A stretch of 64,000 nucleotides of DNA from positions 372,001-436,000 of the forward strand of contig JADKKK010000001.1 of the NCBI GenBank assembly GCA_016720545.1. The letters are read 5' to 3'. Under the pieces are notes generated by a model. It was not told the origin of the DNA and searched no databases. It saw nothing but the letters and a program-made list of their open reading frames with translations. Positions 24,603 to 33,103 of this stretch are shown here, one piece after another. Within the stretch, counting starts at the first letter, position 1, and every line of letters begins with the position of its first letter. The position numbers and the translations under genes are program-made. The DNA comes from Myxococcales bacterium (lineage in GTDB: Bacteria; Myxococcota_A; Polyangia; Polyangiales; Polyangiaceae).

Positions 24603-27017
24603 ATGCCCCCGCTCGATCCATCCCCCTGCCCCGCCAAGACCCGCCGAGACCTCGAGTGGGACCGCCTCCTCGCGGCCCTGGCCGACCGCTGCGCGGGCGT
24701 GCCCGGCAAGAAGCTCGCGCTCGCCCTGCCCTTCGCCGCTACGCGCGAAGACGCGGTGCGGCGGCTGGGCGAGGCGTCGGAGGCCGCGGCGCTGCGCCGG
24801 CGCGGCGAGCCGCTCCCCACCGCGGCGCTGCCCGACCTGGGGGTGTCTCTGGACCGCGCGAGGGCCGAGGGAGTCCTGTCGCCGGTGGAGCTGCGCGCCC
24901 TCGCCGCCGCGCTGGAGAGCGCGCGGACCACGCGGCGCTTCTTGGCGTCGCGGCGAGCGACCTGCCCGCTCCTCCACGCCGCGCTCACGACCGACCCCAC
25001 GCTCGACGCCCTCGAGGGCGAGCTCTCGGGATCGTTCGACCCCGACGGCACCCTCGCCGACCGCGCCAGCCCGCGCCTCCGCGAGCTGCGGTCGGAGCGG
25101 GACGCGACGCGCGCGCGCATGCTCTCGCGCCTCGAGGAGCTCATGCGTCGGTACGAGGGCATCCTTCAGGACTCCTTCGTGACCGAGCGCGAGGGCCGGT
25201 GGGTGCTCCCCGTGCGGAAGGACGCGCACGAGCGCTTCCCGGGCCTCGTCCACGCGACCAGCGGCAGCGGCGCCACGCTCTTCGTCGAGCCGCGCGCCGT
25301 CATCCCGCTCGGCAACCGGTTGAAGGTGCTCGACGCCGACGTGGAGCGCGAAGAGCTCGCGGTCTACGCGCGCCTCTCGGGCCTCGTGCGCGACGCGCTC
25401 CCGAGCGCCACGGCGGCGGTCGAGGCGCTGGCGACGGCCGACGTGCTCGCCGCGATCTCGGCCCTCGCCGAGGACGCCTCCCTCACCTTCCCGGAGCTGT
25501 GCGCGGGCCCCGAGCTGACCCTCGTCGGCGCGCGGCATCCGCTCCTCACGCTCGACGGGGTGGCCGTCGTCCCCAGCGACGCGAGCCTCGCGGGCGGCCG
25601 GGCGATGATCATCTCCGGGCCGAACGCCGGCGGCAAGACCGTGGTGCTGAAGACGCTGGGGCTCGCCGCCCTCATGGTCCGCGCGGGCCTGCCCGTCCCG
25701 GCGGCCGAGGGCAGCCGCGTGGGCCTCTTCGATCGCGTCCTCACCGACGTGGGCGACGACCAGAGCCTGCACAAGAACCTCTCCACGTTCAGCGCGCACG
25801 TGAAGAACCTCGCCGAGGTGCTCGAGGCCACGCACCGCGGCGTCCTCGTGCTGCTCGACGAGCTGGCGACGGGCACCGATCCGCGGGAGGGCGAGGCCCT
25901 CGCGGCGGGGCTGCTCGACTCGCTCACAGCCCGCGGCGGCACGGTCGGCGCGACGACCCACTACGAGGGGCTGAAGGCGCTCGCGCTCGCCGATCCACGC
26001 TTCGTGAACGCGAGCGTGGGCTTCGACTACGCCACCATGACGCCCACGTTCGAGCTCGCCATGGGCGTGCCGGGCCGCTCGAGCGCCCTCGCGGTCGCCG
26101 CCCGGTTCGGTCTCCCGCGGACCGTGCTGGACCGCGCGGAGCGCTTCCTCTCGCGCGAGGACCTCGCGTTCGAGTCAACGGTCAAGAAACTTGACGATGA
26201 GCGGGCCGCCCTCGCGCTCGCGCGCGCCGAGGCGACGCGCAGGGCCGAAGAGCTCGCGCGCGCGCAGGAGGAGGTCGCGGCCGAGCTCGCGCGCCTGCGC
26301 GCCCGCGGGAGCAAGGAGCTCGCGCTGGAGGCGGAGTCGCTGCGGCGCGGGCTCGAGCGCGCCCGCGACGGGCTCCGGGCGGCGCAGGCGACGCTGCGCG
26401 GTCGACGCGCCGATCCCGCGGAGCTCGCGGAGGCCCAGCGGGCGCTGACGCGGGCGTTCGCAGAGGTGTCGCTCGGCGGCGCTCTCGAGCCGCTCCTCGC
26501 CGCTCGAGGCGACGACCCGATCCCCCGCGCCCCGCTCGCGCCCGCGCAGGTGCGGCGGGGAGCCCGCGCCTGGGTCGCGCGCCTCCGGGCGGAGGCCGAG
26601 ATCCTCGAGGTCGCGAGCGACGGCATCGTCCGCGTCGCGGCCGGCGCGCTGCGCGTGAAGGTCCCGGTCACCGAGCTCTTCGCCGCGGAGACCACGGCCG
26701 AGCGGCCTCGCGCGCGGAGGCCCTCTGCGCTCCAGGGTGACGCGACGGACCGCCCGCGAGAGGCCATCCAGACCGGCGACAACACCTGCGATCTGCGAGG
26801 GCTCCGCGTCGATGACGCCGTCGCGATGGCGATGGTCTTCCTCGACCGCGCGCTCAACGCCGGCGCGCGCGTGTGCTTCCTCGTGCACGGCCACGGCACG
26901 GGCGCGGTGCGCGACGCCGTGCGGCGAGAGCTCTCCGAGAGCGCGTATGTGGAGCACTTCCGGCCGGGCGGCTCGCACGAGGGAGGCGACGGCGCCACGG
27001 TCGTGCACCTCGCGTAG
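24603..27017 (+). CDS. mutS2: Endonuclease/ATPase MutS2
   Basis: The 804-residue protein lacks the mismatch-recognition domain of MutS and has the MutS2 plan: N-terminal core and clamp helices, the P-loop ATPase (Walker A ISGPNAGGKTVVLKT near 338, Walker B VLVLLDELATGTDP, ATTHYEGLKAL), a charged Ala/Arg/Glu coiled coil (about 535-640), a KOW-like segment and a C-terminal Smr nuclease domain (TCDLRGLRVDDA, FLVHGHGTGAVRDAVR). MutS2 proteins suppress recombination between diverged sequences or rescue collided ribosomes, depending on the species. It is divergent from ruvB. A GNAT gene starts about 70 bases downstream. Confidence 0.95.
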   Translation: MPPLDPSPCPAKTRRDLEWDRLLAALADRCAGVPGKKLALALPFAATREDAVRRLGEASEAAALRRRGEPLPTAALPDLGVSLDRARAEGVLSPVELRALAAALESARTTRRFLASRRATCPLLHAALTTDPTLDALEGELSGSFDPDGTLADRASPRLRELRSERDATRARMLSRLEELMRRYEGILQDSFVTEREGRWVLPVRKDAHERFPGLVHATSGSGATLFVEPRAVIPLGNRLKVLDADVEREELAVYARLSGLVRDALPSATAAVEALATADVLAAISALAEDASLTFPELCAGPELTLVGARHPLLTLDGVAVVPSDASLAGGRAMIISGPNAGGKTVVLKTLGLAALMVRAGLPVPAAEGSRVGLFDRVLTDVGDDQSLHKNLSTFSAHVKNLAEVLEATHRGVLVLLDELATGTDPREGEALAAGLLDSLTARGGTVGATTHYEGLKALALADPRFVNASVGFDYATMTPTFELAMGVPGRSSALAVAARFGLPRTVLDRAERFLSREDLAFESTVKKLDDERAALALARAEATRRAEELARAQEEVAAELARLRARGSKELALEAESLRRGLERARDGLRAAQATLRGRRADPAELAEAQRALTRAFAEVSLGGALEPLLAARGDDPIPRAPLAPAQVRRGARAWVARLRAEAEILEVASDGIVRVAAGALRVKVPVTELFAAETTAERPRARRPSALQGDATDRPREAIQTGDNTCDLRGLRVDDAVAMAMVFLDRALNAGARVCFLVHGHGTGAVRDAVRRELSESAYVEHFRPGGSHEGGDGATVVHLA

Positions 27018-27085
27018 CGAGAGGTTCGCGCGCGCGAGTGCGCGGCCCGGTGGACGGCGACCCGTGCAAATGGTGTGACTGCTGG

Positions 27086-27712
27086 ATGGCCAAGCGAAAG
27101 AGCGAGCGCCCAACCCGAAACGGCCTCGGGACACGCCTCCTGACGCCGCGGTTGCTGCTACGTCCGCCCGCGGAAGACCACGGCGCGTCGATCGCGCGGG
27201 CGCTCCGTCGGAACGCCGCTCACCTCGCGCGCGTGAGCCCCAGCGTGCCGCCCTCGTCCTCGCTCGTCGCGGTCGCCCAGCGCGTCGCGGCCGAGCGGCG
27301 CGAGTTCACTCGCGGGACCACCTTCGCGTTCTACGCGTTCATTCGCGCGGCCGCCGCGCCCCCCGCCGGGCCCCCGGACGTGGTCGCGAAGGTCGTCCTG
27401 AGCGGTGTGCACCGCGGGGCGCTGCAGGGCGCTTACTTGGGCTACTGGGTCGACGCGCGGCACGAGGGGCAGGGGCTCGCCTACGAGGCTGTGCGCGCGG
27501 TCATCGAGTTCGCCATGACGGACGCGCGGCTGCACCGACTCCAGGCCGCGATCCAGCCCTGGAACGCACGCAGCGTGGCGCTCGTGCGGCGCCTCGGGTT
27601 TCGGCACGAGGGGCTGGCGCGGCGCTACCTGGACGTCGGTGGCGGCTGGCAGGACCACGAGGTCTACGCCCTCACGTCCGAGGAGTGGCGCTACGGACCC
27701 GCGCCCGTTTGA
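27086..27712 (+). CDS. GNAT N-acetyltransferase (RimJ/RimL-like)
   Basis: The 208-residue protein has the order of motifs of RimJ/RimL-type acetyltransferases: LLTPRLLLRPPAEDH at the N-terminus, an acetyl-CoA-binding segment GYWVDARHEGQGLAYEAV in place of the usual R/QxxGxG/A loop, and the C-terminal motif IQPWNARSVALVRRLGF with RHEGLARRYLDVGG. Such enzymes acetylate the alpha-amino group of ribosomal proteins or other substrates with acetyl-CoA. The ATG at 27086 was chosen because the frame upstream is a shadow of mutS2. It could be co-transcribed with mutS2, but the 68-base gap does not show this. Substrate unknown. Confidence 0.85.
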   Translation: MAKRKSERPTRNGLGTRLLTPRLLLRPPAEDHGASIARALRRNAAHLARVSPSVPPSSSLVAVAQRVAAERREFTRGTTFAFYAFIRAAAAPPAGPPDVVAKVVLSGVHRGALQGAYLGYWVDARHEGQGLAYEAVRAVIEFAMTDARLHRLQAAIQPWNARSVALVRRLGFRHEGLARRYLDVGGGWQDHEVYALTSEEWRYGPAPV

Positions 27713-27853
27713 GCTCGGCGCGGGAGCACGAAACCTCGCTACAAGCCAACAGCATGGTCGCGGCGATTGAACCCCATCGCGCATGTACGTTCATATTGAT
27801 TCCTCCAGGAGGCGGACTGCGGCCGGCGGACGTGAGTGCAGTGCTCAATGTGC

Positions 27854-29099
27854 TCAATGCCAACGGTCGGTGCGCGCCGCCATGAGCTGCTCGAGCTCGG
27901 ACGCCGCGCGAGCTGCGCCCCCGGCGGCACGAAAGCCGGCGGCGACCCGGCCGGCGCCTTCATTGAGAGCCATCGCGGCGTGCACCGCGGCGCGCAGACG
28001 CGCCGGGGTGAGCGACCTTCGGTCGATACGCACGCCCGCGCGCGCGACCTCGACGTGACGAGCGACCTCGAGCTGGTCGCGTCCGAACGGGACGACGCAG
28101 ACCGGGACGCTGGCCGCGAGCGCCTTCTGGGTGATGCCCATGCCCCCATGGCAGACCACACACGCGGCGCGCTCCAGCAGCGGACCATGCGCGACGAAGC
28201 GCTCGACGCGAACGTTCGCGCGTGCGCGCGGGCGGAAGCTCGCTGGATCGACCCCACCGGTGGTCGCTACGACGAAGGCATCTTCGTCCCCGAAGGCGTC
28301 GAGCGCGGCGTGCACGATCGCGCCGTCGTCCTGGTACTCGCTGGAACAAGCGACGAGGATGAGCGGCCTGTCCACGCGGTCGAGCCATTCCGGGCGCGCC
28401 GATGGCGGCTCGAAGAGCCCCGGTCCGACCATCACCACGCTCGCAGGGCGCGCCGAACAAGCGTATTCGAACGGCTCGGATGTATAATACAAGATGCGCG
28501 GCGCCGCCCTGCCCTGCTCCAGCATGTCCGCGAGCCCGGGGAGACCGACCCGCGCGCGCACGCCGTTCATCCGCGCGAGGTTCTGGTTCATCAGGCGGTG
28601 CACGATCTTGCCGGCCACGAAGTCCCGCGCGCGCCCGAGGAGGTCGCCCCGCGGCGCGAGCCCGGGACCGAACGGCGGGAGGCCGGGGAGGCGCCAAGGC
28701 AGGAAGTACGGCATGAAGAGCGCCCACGGCAGCCCTGAACGCTCCGCGACGGCGCTCGCGCCCCAGCAGTTGAAGTCCACGAGCAGGGCGTCCGGTCGCT
28801 CCGCGGCGAGCGCCGCCTCGAGGTCTGGGATCTCGTGCTCCGCGCGCGCCACGAACACCCGCGCGGCGCGGTCGAGGCCGTCCCCGGCCGACTTGGCGCG
28901 GTGATCGTCGTGGGGGATGGCCTCGATCGAGCCCGCGATCGCGCGCGCGCGGAGCCCCGCCGCCGCGACACGCGGGTGCCTCGTCCGCCAGCGTGAGGAG
29001 CACGACTTCATGCCCGCGGCGCGCGACCTCGAGCAGCGTGGGCATGACCGGGAAGAGGTGCCCCCGCGCCGGCGACGTGTAGCAGAGGAGCTTCGCCAT
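27854..29099 (-). pseudogene. GT1-family (UGT/MGT-type) glycosyltransferase, split by one frame change
   Basis: The N-terminal 40 residues (MAKLLCYTSPARGHLFPVM, GHEVVLLTLADEA) start at the ATG at 29099 and lie in one frame. The rest, from RVAAAGLRARAIAGSIEAI to the C-terminus, lies in another. Removing one base from the G run at 28974-28976 gives a continuous ADEAPRVAAAGLRA. The C-terminal half has the nucleotide-sugar-binding segment of macrolide and phenolic glycosyltransferases (RFVAHGPLLERAACVVCHGGMG, VPVCVVPFGRDQLEVA). The enzyme would transfer a sugar from an NDP-sugar to a small hydrophobic acceptor, often for detoxification. Its start overlaps the TetR gene stop (TGATG), making a two-gene operon. 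Either a sequencing error or a recent inactivating mutation. Confidence 0.8.
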
Positions 29100-29689
29100 C
29101 ACTCGCTCGCCGTCCCGAGAATCCCCGCCACCGTCCCGCGAACGGCGCGCTCCGCCTCGGCGCGGGACAGCGCGAGATCGCGACGCAGAATCTTCCACAC
29201 GTAGACGTCGCAGACGGCGACCAGCTGACCCCGGAGGACCGCTCGGGCGCGCCCGCGTCGGAGGGTGAGGTCGGCGGCGAAGACGCGCTCGATCCACGCC
29301 ACGTGGGTGGCGCGGCCACGGCGCGTGATCGCCGCGATCTCCTCGAGGCTGTCTTCCTGGGCCAGGAGCCGGAGCGCCACGTCGGCCCAGGCCTCGTAGT
29401 GGTCGAAGAGGTTGGCGATGGCGCCAGGGGTGTCGCCGGGGGTGGCCTCCTGGCGCTGTGCTTCGACGCGGGCCTGCCCGTCCGCGGCAGCAGCGGCGAG
29501 GAGACCCGACTTGGAGCCGAAGCGCCGGAGCAAGGTCTGCAGCGTGACGCCGGCACGTTCGGCCACCAGCTCGAGCGTGAGCTCGTGGAATGGACGCTCG
29601 ACGAACAGCGCCTGCGTCGCGGCGATGAGCTGCTGCGCGGTGCGTTCCGCGGCGGCAGCCCGTGCGGTCATCTTGTAGGGGCGCGACAT
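29099..29689 (-). CDS. TetR-family transcriptional repressor
   Basis: The 196-residue protein has a TetR-type helix-turn-helix at the N-terminus (QLIAATQALFVERPFHELT, VAERAGVTLQTLLRRFGSK) and a variable ligand-binding C-terminal half. Its stop shares one base with the start of the glycosyltransferase gene, so it almost certainly controls that gene and itself. A long palindrome touches its ATG at 29689. If the ATG at 29689 is used the mRNA would be nearly leaderless; the alternative ATG at 29671 removes six residues and leaves the domain intact. The inducer is probably the hydrophobic acceptor of the glycosyltransferase. Confidence 0.88.
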   Translation of the reverse strand: MSRPYKMTARAAAAERTAQQLIAATQALFVERPFHELTLELVAERAGVTLQTLLRRFGSKSGLLAAAAADGQARVEAQRQEATPGDTPGAIANLFDHYEAWADVALRLLAQEDSLEEIAAITRRGRATHVAWIERVFAADLTLRRGRARAVLRGQLVAVCDVYVWKILRRDLALSRAEAERAVRGTVAGILGTASE

Positions 29690-29715
29690 TTGATGATAGT
29701 AACACTATCACCAAA
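29689..29715. promoter_or_regulatory. TetR operator: 12-base inverted repeat with 3-base centre
   Basis: TTTGATGATAGT (29689-29700) and ACTATCACCAAA (29704-29715) form an inverted repeat with 11 of 12 pairs matching around AAC. It abuts the start of the TetR gene and lies between that gene and the divergent antitoxin gene. Size, symmetry and position are those of a TetR-family operator, which would block transcription of the TetR-glycosyltransferase operon. Confidence 0.8.
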
Positions 29716-29770
29716 TTGAGGAGACGCAAGAACCTTGCCCCTCCCGCCAAAGAGGACTAAATTCAGTCCC

Positions 29771-30100
29771 ATGGACAGGTCAACAAATGGCCCCACTTCC
29801 GCCCTGCAGATTGCGCAGGACATCGTCCCCATTGGCGAGCTGAAGGCCCACCTCTCCGAGAAGATCCGGGCGCTCCGGGGCAGACGGCGTCCGCTCGTGG
29901 TTACGCAGAACGGGAGGGCGGCGGCGGTCCTGCTCGCGCCCGAAGAATTCGACCGACTGACGACCCAAGCGCGCTTCGTTGCGGCCGTTCAGGACGGGCT
30001 CGGCGATCTCGACGCGGGTCGAGTCGTCAGCGACGAGGACCTCGGCCGTCGCCTCGACGCGCGCTTCGGCGCGGCGGGCAAGCCCACCAAGAAGAAGTGA
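29771..30100 (+). CDS. Phd/YefM-type antitoxin
   Basis: The 109-residue product has the Phd/YefM fold signature DIVPIGELKAHLSEKIRAL followed by PLVVTQNGRAAAVLLAPEEFDRL, the part that binds DNA and dimerises, and a charged C-terminal tail (ending GKPTKKK) that should wrap the toxin. The ATG at 29771 was taken as the start; an upstream in-frame TTG at 29735 would only add a basic stretch. The stop overlaps the start of the ParE-like gene (GTGA), the usual coupled layout of a type II toxin-antitoxin pair. Autoregulation by the complex is expected from the family. Confidence 0.88.
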   Translation: MDRSTNGPTSALQIAQDIVPIGELKAHLSEKIRALRGRRRPLVVTQNGRAAAVLLAPEEFDRLTTQARFVAAVQDGLGDLDAGRVVSDEDLGRRLDARFGAAGKPTKKK

Positions 30101-30393
30101 TTCGCTGGACCGAGCGCGCAGCCGCCGATCTGATGGCCATCGGCGAGTACATCGGGGCCGACAACCCCACCGCCGCCCGCGCGTGGGTCGAGAAACTCAG
30201 GCAGCGCGCAGTGAAGGCCTCGATGGTGCCGCGCACGGGCCGAGTCGTGCCGGAGATCGCACGCGACGACGTGCGCGAGGTCTTCCAGCGCACGTACCGC
30301 ATCGTCTACCGAGTCGTCGATGACGGCATTGTCGTGCTCACCGTGTTCGAGGGGCACCGCCTTCTGGGCAAGCTCGATCCCGACCAAGGCTGA
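30097..30393 (+). CDS. RelE/ParE-family toxin
   Basis: The 98-residue protein fits the ParE branch of the RelE/ParE superfamily: MIRWTERAAADLMAIGEYI, ARAWVEKLRQRAVKASMVP, GRVVPEIARDDVREVFQR and the core strand YRIVYRVVDDGIVVLTVFEGHR. ParE toxins poison DNA gyrase, whereas RelE toxins cleave mRNA on the ribosome; sequence alone cannot fully separate them, but the YRIVYRV / VLTVFEGHR pattern favours ParE. It starts with GTG inside the antitoxin stop codon. A 23-base palindrome lies just after its stop. Confidence 0.9.
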   Translation: MIRWTERAAADLMAIGEYIGADNPTAARAWVEKLRQRAVKASMVPRTGRVVPEIARDDVREVFQRTYRIVYRVVDDGIVVLTVFEGHRLLGKLDPDQG

Positions 30394-30408
30394 GCGCGAG
30401 GAAACTGT

Positions 30409-30431
30409 GCAGCGGTTACCGTAACCGCTGC
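30409..30431. terminator. Perfect 11-bp hairpin after the toxin gene
   Basis: GCAGCGGTTAC and GTAACCGCTGC form a perfect inverted repeat around a single C. It lies 16 bases after the ParE stop and about 100 bases before the end of the oppositely oriented immunity gene. There is no T run, so rho-independent termination is only one option; a loop this small would in practice open to 3-5 bases. It could also be a protein-binding or recombination site at the border of the toxin island. Confidence 0.5.
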
Positions 30432-30527
30432 GCGGACCCCACTTCGCGCGAGTGATCGGGGGAGCGCAAACTGCACCCATTCAGCCGAAACACTGAGCCT
30501 TGCACCGAACTGCGATTTGCACCCATC

Positions 30528-30971
30528 TCATTCCCGGTGCACTACGTGCGTCGACTTAGCCGACAGAAGAAATCGGTAGAGGGAGAATGAAAGCCCTTCG
30601 GGTAGGTATGCCGGCACTTCGCGGGTCTGCCCGTCTTGCATGTGCAGAATGAGAGAGCGACTCACCGGATCTTTGGATGGAAGGTCTACTCGGCGCATTT
30701 CGGAAAAAGCGACAAACTGTCGTGGCCTGCCGTCGGAACCGATAACAACGAGCCCGCTTTCGCAAATGACAAGGGCGTCCCGCGGATCCCCAAAGCAGTT
30801 CTCAAGAACTCCGACAGCATCATCAGGCACACACCCCTTCGCGCCTTCCCACCACGCAGGCCGCTCCCCGTGCGTGAGTGCGTAGTAATTTTCTAGCCCG
30901 CGGACGGCGCCGTTCGAAACGGTACGCCTTCGGAAGTTTCGACTTGCGTGGATCGCGATCGGAACGCTCAT
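30528..30971 (-). CDS. Probable immunity protein for the RHS toxin
   Basis: The 147-residue protein is not a family I recognise. Its ATG overlaps the TGA of the RHS gene (ATGA), the standard position for the cognate immunity gene of a polymorphic toxin. The middle (DALVICESGLVVIGSDGR, FVAFSEMRRVDLPSKD, LILHMQDGQTREVPAYLP) has the strand-rich pattern of a PH-like fold. No signal peptide or membrane helix is present, so it should act in the cytoplasm by binding the toxin tip. The base composition is clearly less G+C-rich than the flanks (one 60-base stretch counts 50%), which suggests acquisition by transfer together with the toxin tip. Confidence 0.65.
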   Translation of the reverse strand: MSVPIAIHASRNFRRRTVSNGAVRGLENYYALTHGERPAWWEGAKGCVPDDAVGVLENCFGDPRDALVICESGLVVIGSDGRPRQFVAFSEMRRVDLPSKDPVSRSLILHMQDGQTREVPAYLPEGLSFSLYRFLLSAKSTHVVHRE

Positions 30972-33028
30972 ATTGGTCCCTCGAAGAACATTGTTCCGTT
31001 AGTTCGCAGTTGAAACCCAAGCGCCTTCAGCAAAGGTTGCAGCCTTCCCGTTGGCTCGATAATCCTGGTGGTCTCGATTCTTAGTCCCGTAGCGCCCTCT
31101 GCGCGCGCGGCGTTCTTCAGTGCACCGAATACCCGAAGGCCTGCGCTACCAAGGCCACCCGGACTGCCCAAGTACGCTACTTTTGCTATCGCCTGACCGT
31201 TCTTGACGGACATCGTACCTTCGACAATCGCATCGGTTCCGGCGAGCCCCATATCCGCCGCGGTCAACGCCCGTGGCGCAATAGTTACTCCCTCGGCCGC
31301 CGCCCCCTCAGCCGCCGCCGCCTTCGCCGCCGCTCCCCCGGCAGCCCCAGCGGTCGCCACGGCCTGGACAGCCGCGACCCCAAGCGCCACCACGCCCCGG
31401 GTTACGTCGCCTTCCCCACGATTCGCGATGGGAATCTTCGTGTGACGTTCCACAGCCTCGGCGGCTTCCGAGACCCCAATCGAGCGGCCGGTGTAGAAGT
31501 GGATCGCCTTTTGCGCGCTCCCAAGCCCGGATATCTGTACCTGCGACTCGATCCCCTGCCTCACGACCTCGTTCACGGCGTGGAGCGGTACGTCCGGGAG
31601 ATGATAGCTGTACCCTCGGAACCGTAGCGCACCCTGGGTATCCGGAACCAGCGCGCGTACGACGTCACGTCCGGTGAGGCGGTCGATCCGTGCGTCGTGC
31701 GCAGCGACCCTCGGGTCCACAGGCCGCTCGGCGACTTCGGCCGTGGGTTGTGACGCTGGCGGCGCCGGTGACGGCGCCGGCGCCTCCCCCTCCACAACAA
31801 CCTCGTCCGTCTCTTGCGTGCCATCGGGCAGCATCCGCGACAACCCCCACGGGTCCACCGCCGACATCGTTCGCCCCGACACGTAGGCGTACGGGTTCGG
31901 GTCCGCGCCCCAGCCGTGCACGGTCAGCGGATCCGGGCTTATCCACCGTCGGAGGTTCGTGCTCAGATAACGCGCACCGAAATAGGTCAGACCCACTTCG
32001 ATGTCTTCCTCCTTCCCGGTGAAGCGCATGTCTTCGCGGAACGCGCCCCAGCGCTCGGGTCGGTAGTCGGACTCCACAACGCCGTTCGCGTCGTACGTGA
32101 TCTTCTCGACCACCTCCCCGGTCTCCTGGTCGAGCATGACCGACGCCGAGCCGAGCTGGTCTCCGAGCTCGATGAGCAGGCGCGGGTGGGGCCCAGGCGC
32201 CCCGGGAAGTGAGGCGTTCCCGTACACGACTCTGCCAAACCGGCCGAAGGTGATCGCCTCGTTCTCTGCCGTGGTCACATAGTCGCCGTCCTCGAACGCG
32301 GCTCGGTTTACGCGAAGCGAGCCGAACACCTCGAGCGTGTGCGCGTCGCCAGAGGGCTCTACAGACGTCTTCAGCGTGCGCTGACCGCCAGAGTACGCGT
32401 ACGTGAGCTCGTACGCGGGCGGGCTCACCGCCGGCTCCGGGTGCCGCGGCGTGGCGTCGTCCACGACCGGGAGGTCCCAACGACGGGCGCGGGCGAGCTG
32501 GCCCACCTCGTCCCATTCGTAGGCAAAGCGCTGGTTGCACGGCAGCGACGCCTCGCACGCCGCCCCGGGCCGATGAACGAACACGTCCACCATGTTCCCG
32601 GCCGCGTCGTACTTCACCTGCGCCGCGTCGGTGGCGACGAGGCGGGTGGGGTGTGACGCGTCGTGCTGCTGGACGCCCTGCGACCTGGACGCGTGCCGCG
32701 ACGACGCGCGCGGGCTCGTCCAGCGCCGCCGGGGCACAGACTTCGTCCCACAGCGCGCGGCCGAGGCGGGAGCGCGACGAGCCTCTCCTCGTGCTTCCCC
32801 CGGCCGAGGCAGCCTTCGACTCGCGGCGAGCGCCGCGCGCGGGCTTCGCGGGCGTCCTCGCCCTCGTGCCTGTGGCTGCCGCCCACGGCCCGCGCCTCGC
32901 GACCGCACGCTGGCCTCGGCGCCACGGACGCCACCGACGGCGCTCTCCCCGCAGCTCGTCACCCGCCCTCCCGACGGGCTACCCGTGCTCTCCGACTCCC
33001 CTTCGCCATCGCCCCCGGACCGTACCAT
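30968..33028 (-). CDS. RHS-repeat polymorphic toxin, 5'-truncated, with variable C-terminal tip
   Basis: Recognisable RHS sequence starts near residue 123 (HPTRLVATDAAQVKYDAAGN) and runs through RHS/YD strands (YEWDEVGQLARARRWD, EKITYDANGVV) to the core end YFGARYLSTNLRRWISPDP and AVDPWGL, after which RHS proteins are normally cleaved. Full-length RHS proteins are well over 1000 residues, so most of the cocoon is missing; the first 120 residues are Arg/Gly-rich, unlike RHS, and overlap a copy of the ruvB leader. After DPWGL comes a Pro linker, a hydrophobic pre-toxin stretch (VTRGVVALGVAAVQAVATAG) and an 85-90 residue tip (VAYLGSPGGLGSAGL, ARAEGATGLRIETTRI, LLKALGFQL) that looks GNAT-like. 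The start codon is uncertain; the gene is probably a displaced RHS tip. Confidence 0.7.
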   Translation of the reverse strand: MVRSGGDGEGESESTGSPSGGRVTSCGESAVGGVRGAEASVRSRGAGRGRQPQARGRGRPRSPRAALAASRRLPRPGEARGEARRAPASAARCGTKSVPRRRWTSPRASSRHASRSQGVQQHDASHPTRLVATDAAQVKYDAAGNMVDVFVHRPGAACEASLPCNQRFAYEWDEVGQLARARRWDLPVVDDATPRHPEPAVSPPAYELTYAYSGGQRTLKTSVEPSGDAHTLEVFGSLRVNRAAFEDGDYVTTAENEAITFGRFGRVVYGNASLPGAPGPHPRLLIELGDQLGSASVMLDQETGEVVEKITYDANGVVESDYRPERWGAFREDMRFTGKEEDIEVGLTYFGARYLSTNLRRWISPDPLTVHGWGADPNPYAYVSGRTMSAVDPWGLSRMLPDGTQETDEVVVEGEAPAPSPAPPASQPTAEVAERPVDPRVAAHDARIDRLTGRDVVRALVPDTQGALRFRGYSYHLPDVPLHAVNEVVRQGIESQVQISGLGSAQKAIHFYTGRSIGVSEAAEAVERHTKIPIANRGEGDVTRGVVALGVAAVQAVATAGAAGGAAAKAAAAEGAAAEGVTIAPRALTAADMGLAGTDAIVEGTMSVKNGQAIAKVAYLGSPGGLGSAGLRVFGALKNAARAEGATGLRIETTRIIEPTGRLQPLLKALGFQLRTNGTMFFEGPI

Positions 33029-33060
33029 CTCTCGCGGACCTTGCCGCTCCGACGCGGGGC
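32881..33060 (-). repeat. Diverged copy of the ruvB leader and N-terminal coding region
   Basis: This stretch aligns with 24367-24543 with one net 3-base indel. Shared blocks include GCCCACGGCCCGC, CCTCGCGACC, CCCCGCAGC, TTCGCCATCGCCC and TCTCGCGGA. On the minus strand the copy encodes LRERWYGPGAMAKGSRRA, against LRERCYRPRAMANGSRRA at ruvB, then diverges. It lies at the truncated 5' side of the RHS gene. Nothing else recognisable lies between the RHS-like coding start (about 32662) and the SUKH gene (33104). Confidence 0.7.
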
Positions 33061-33103
33061 CGCGCGCTGCCAGTCCACGTCCCGCGTGGACCTCCGTTCG
33101 AGT

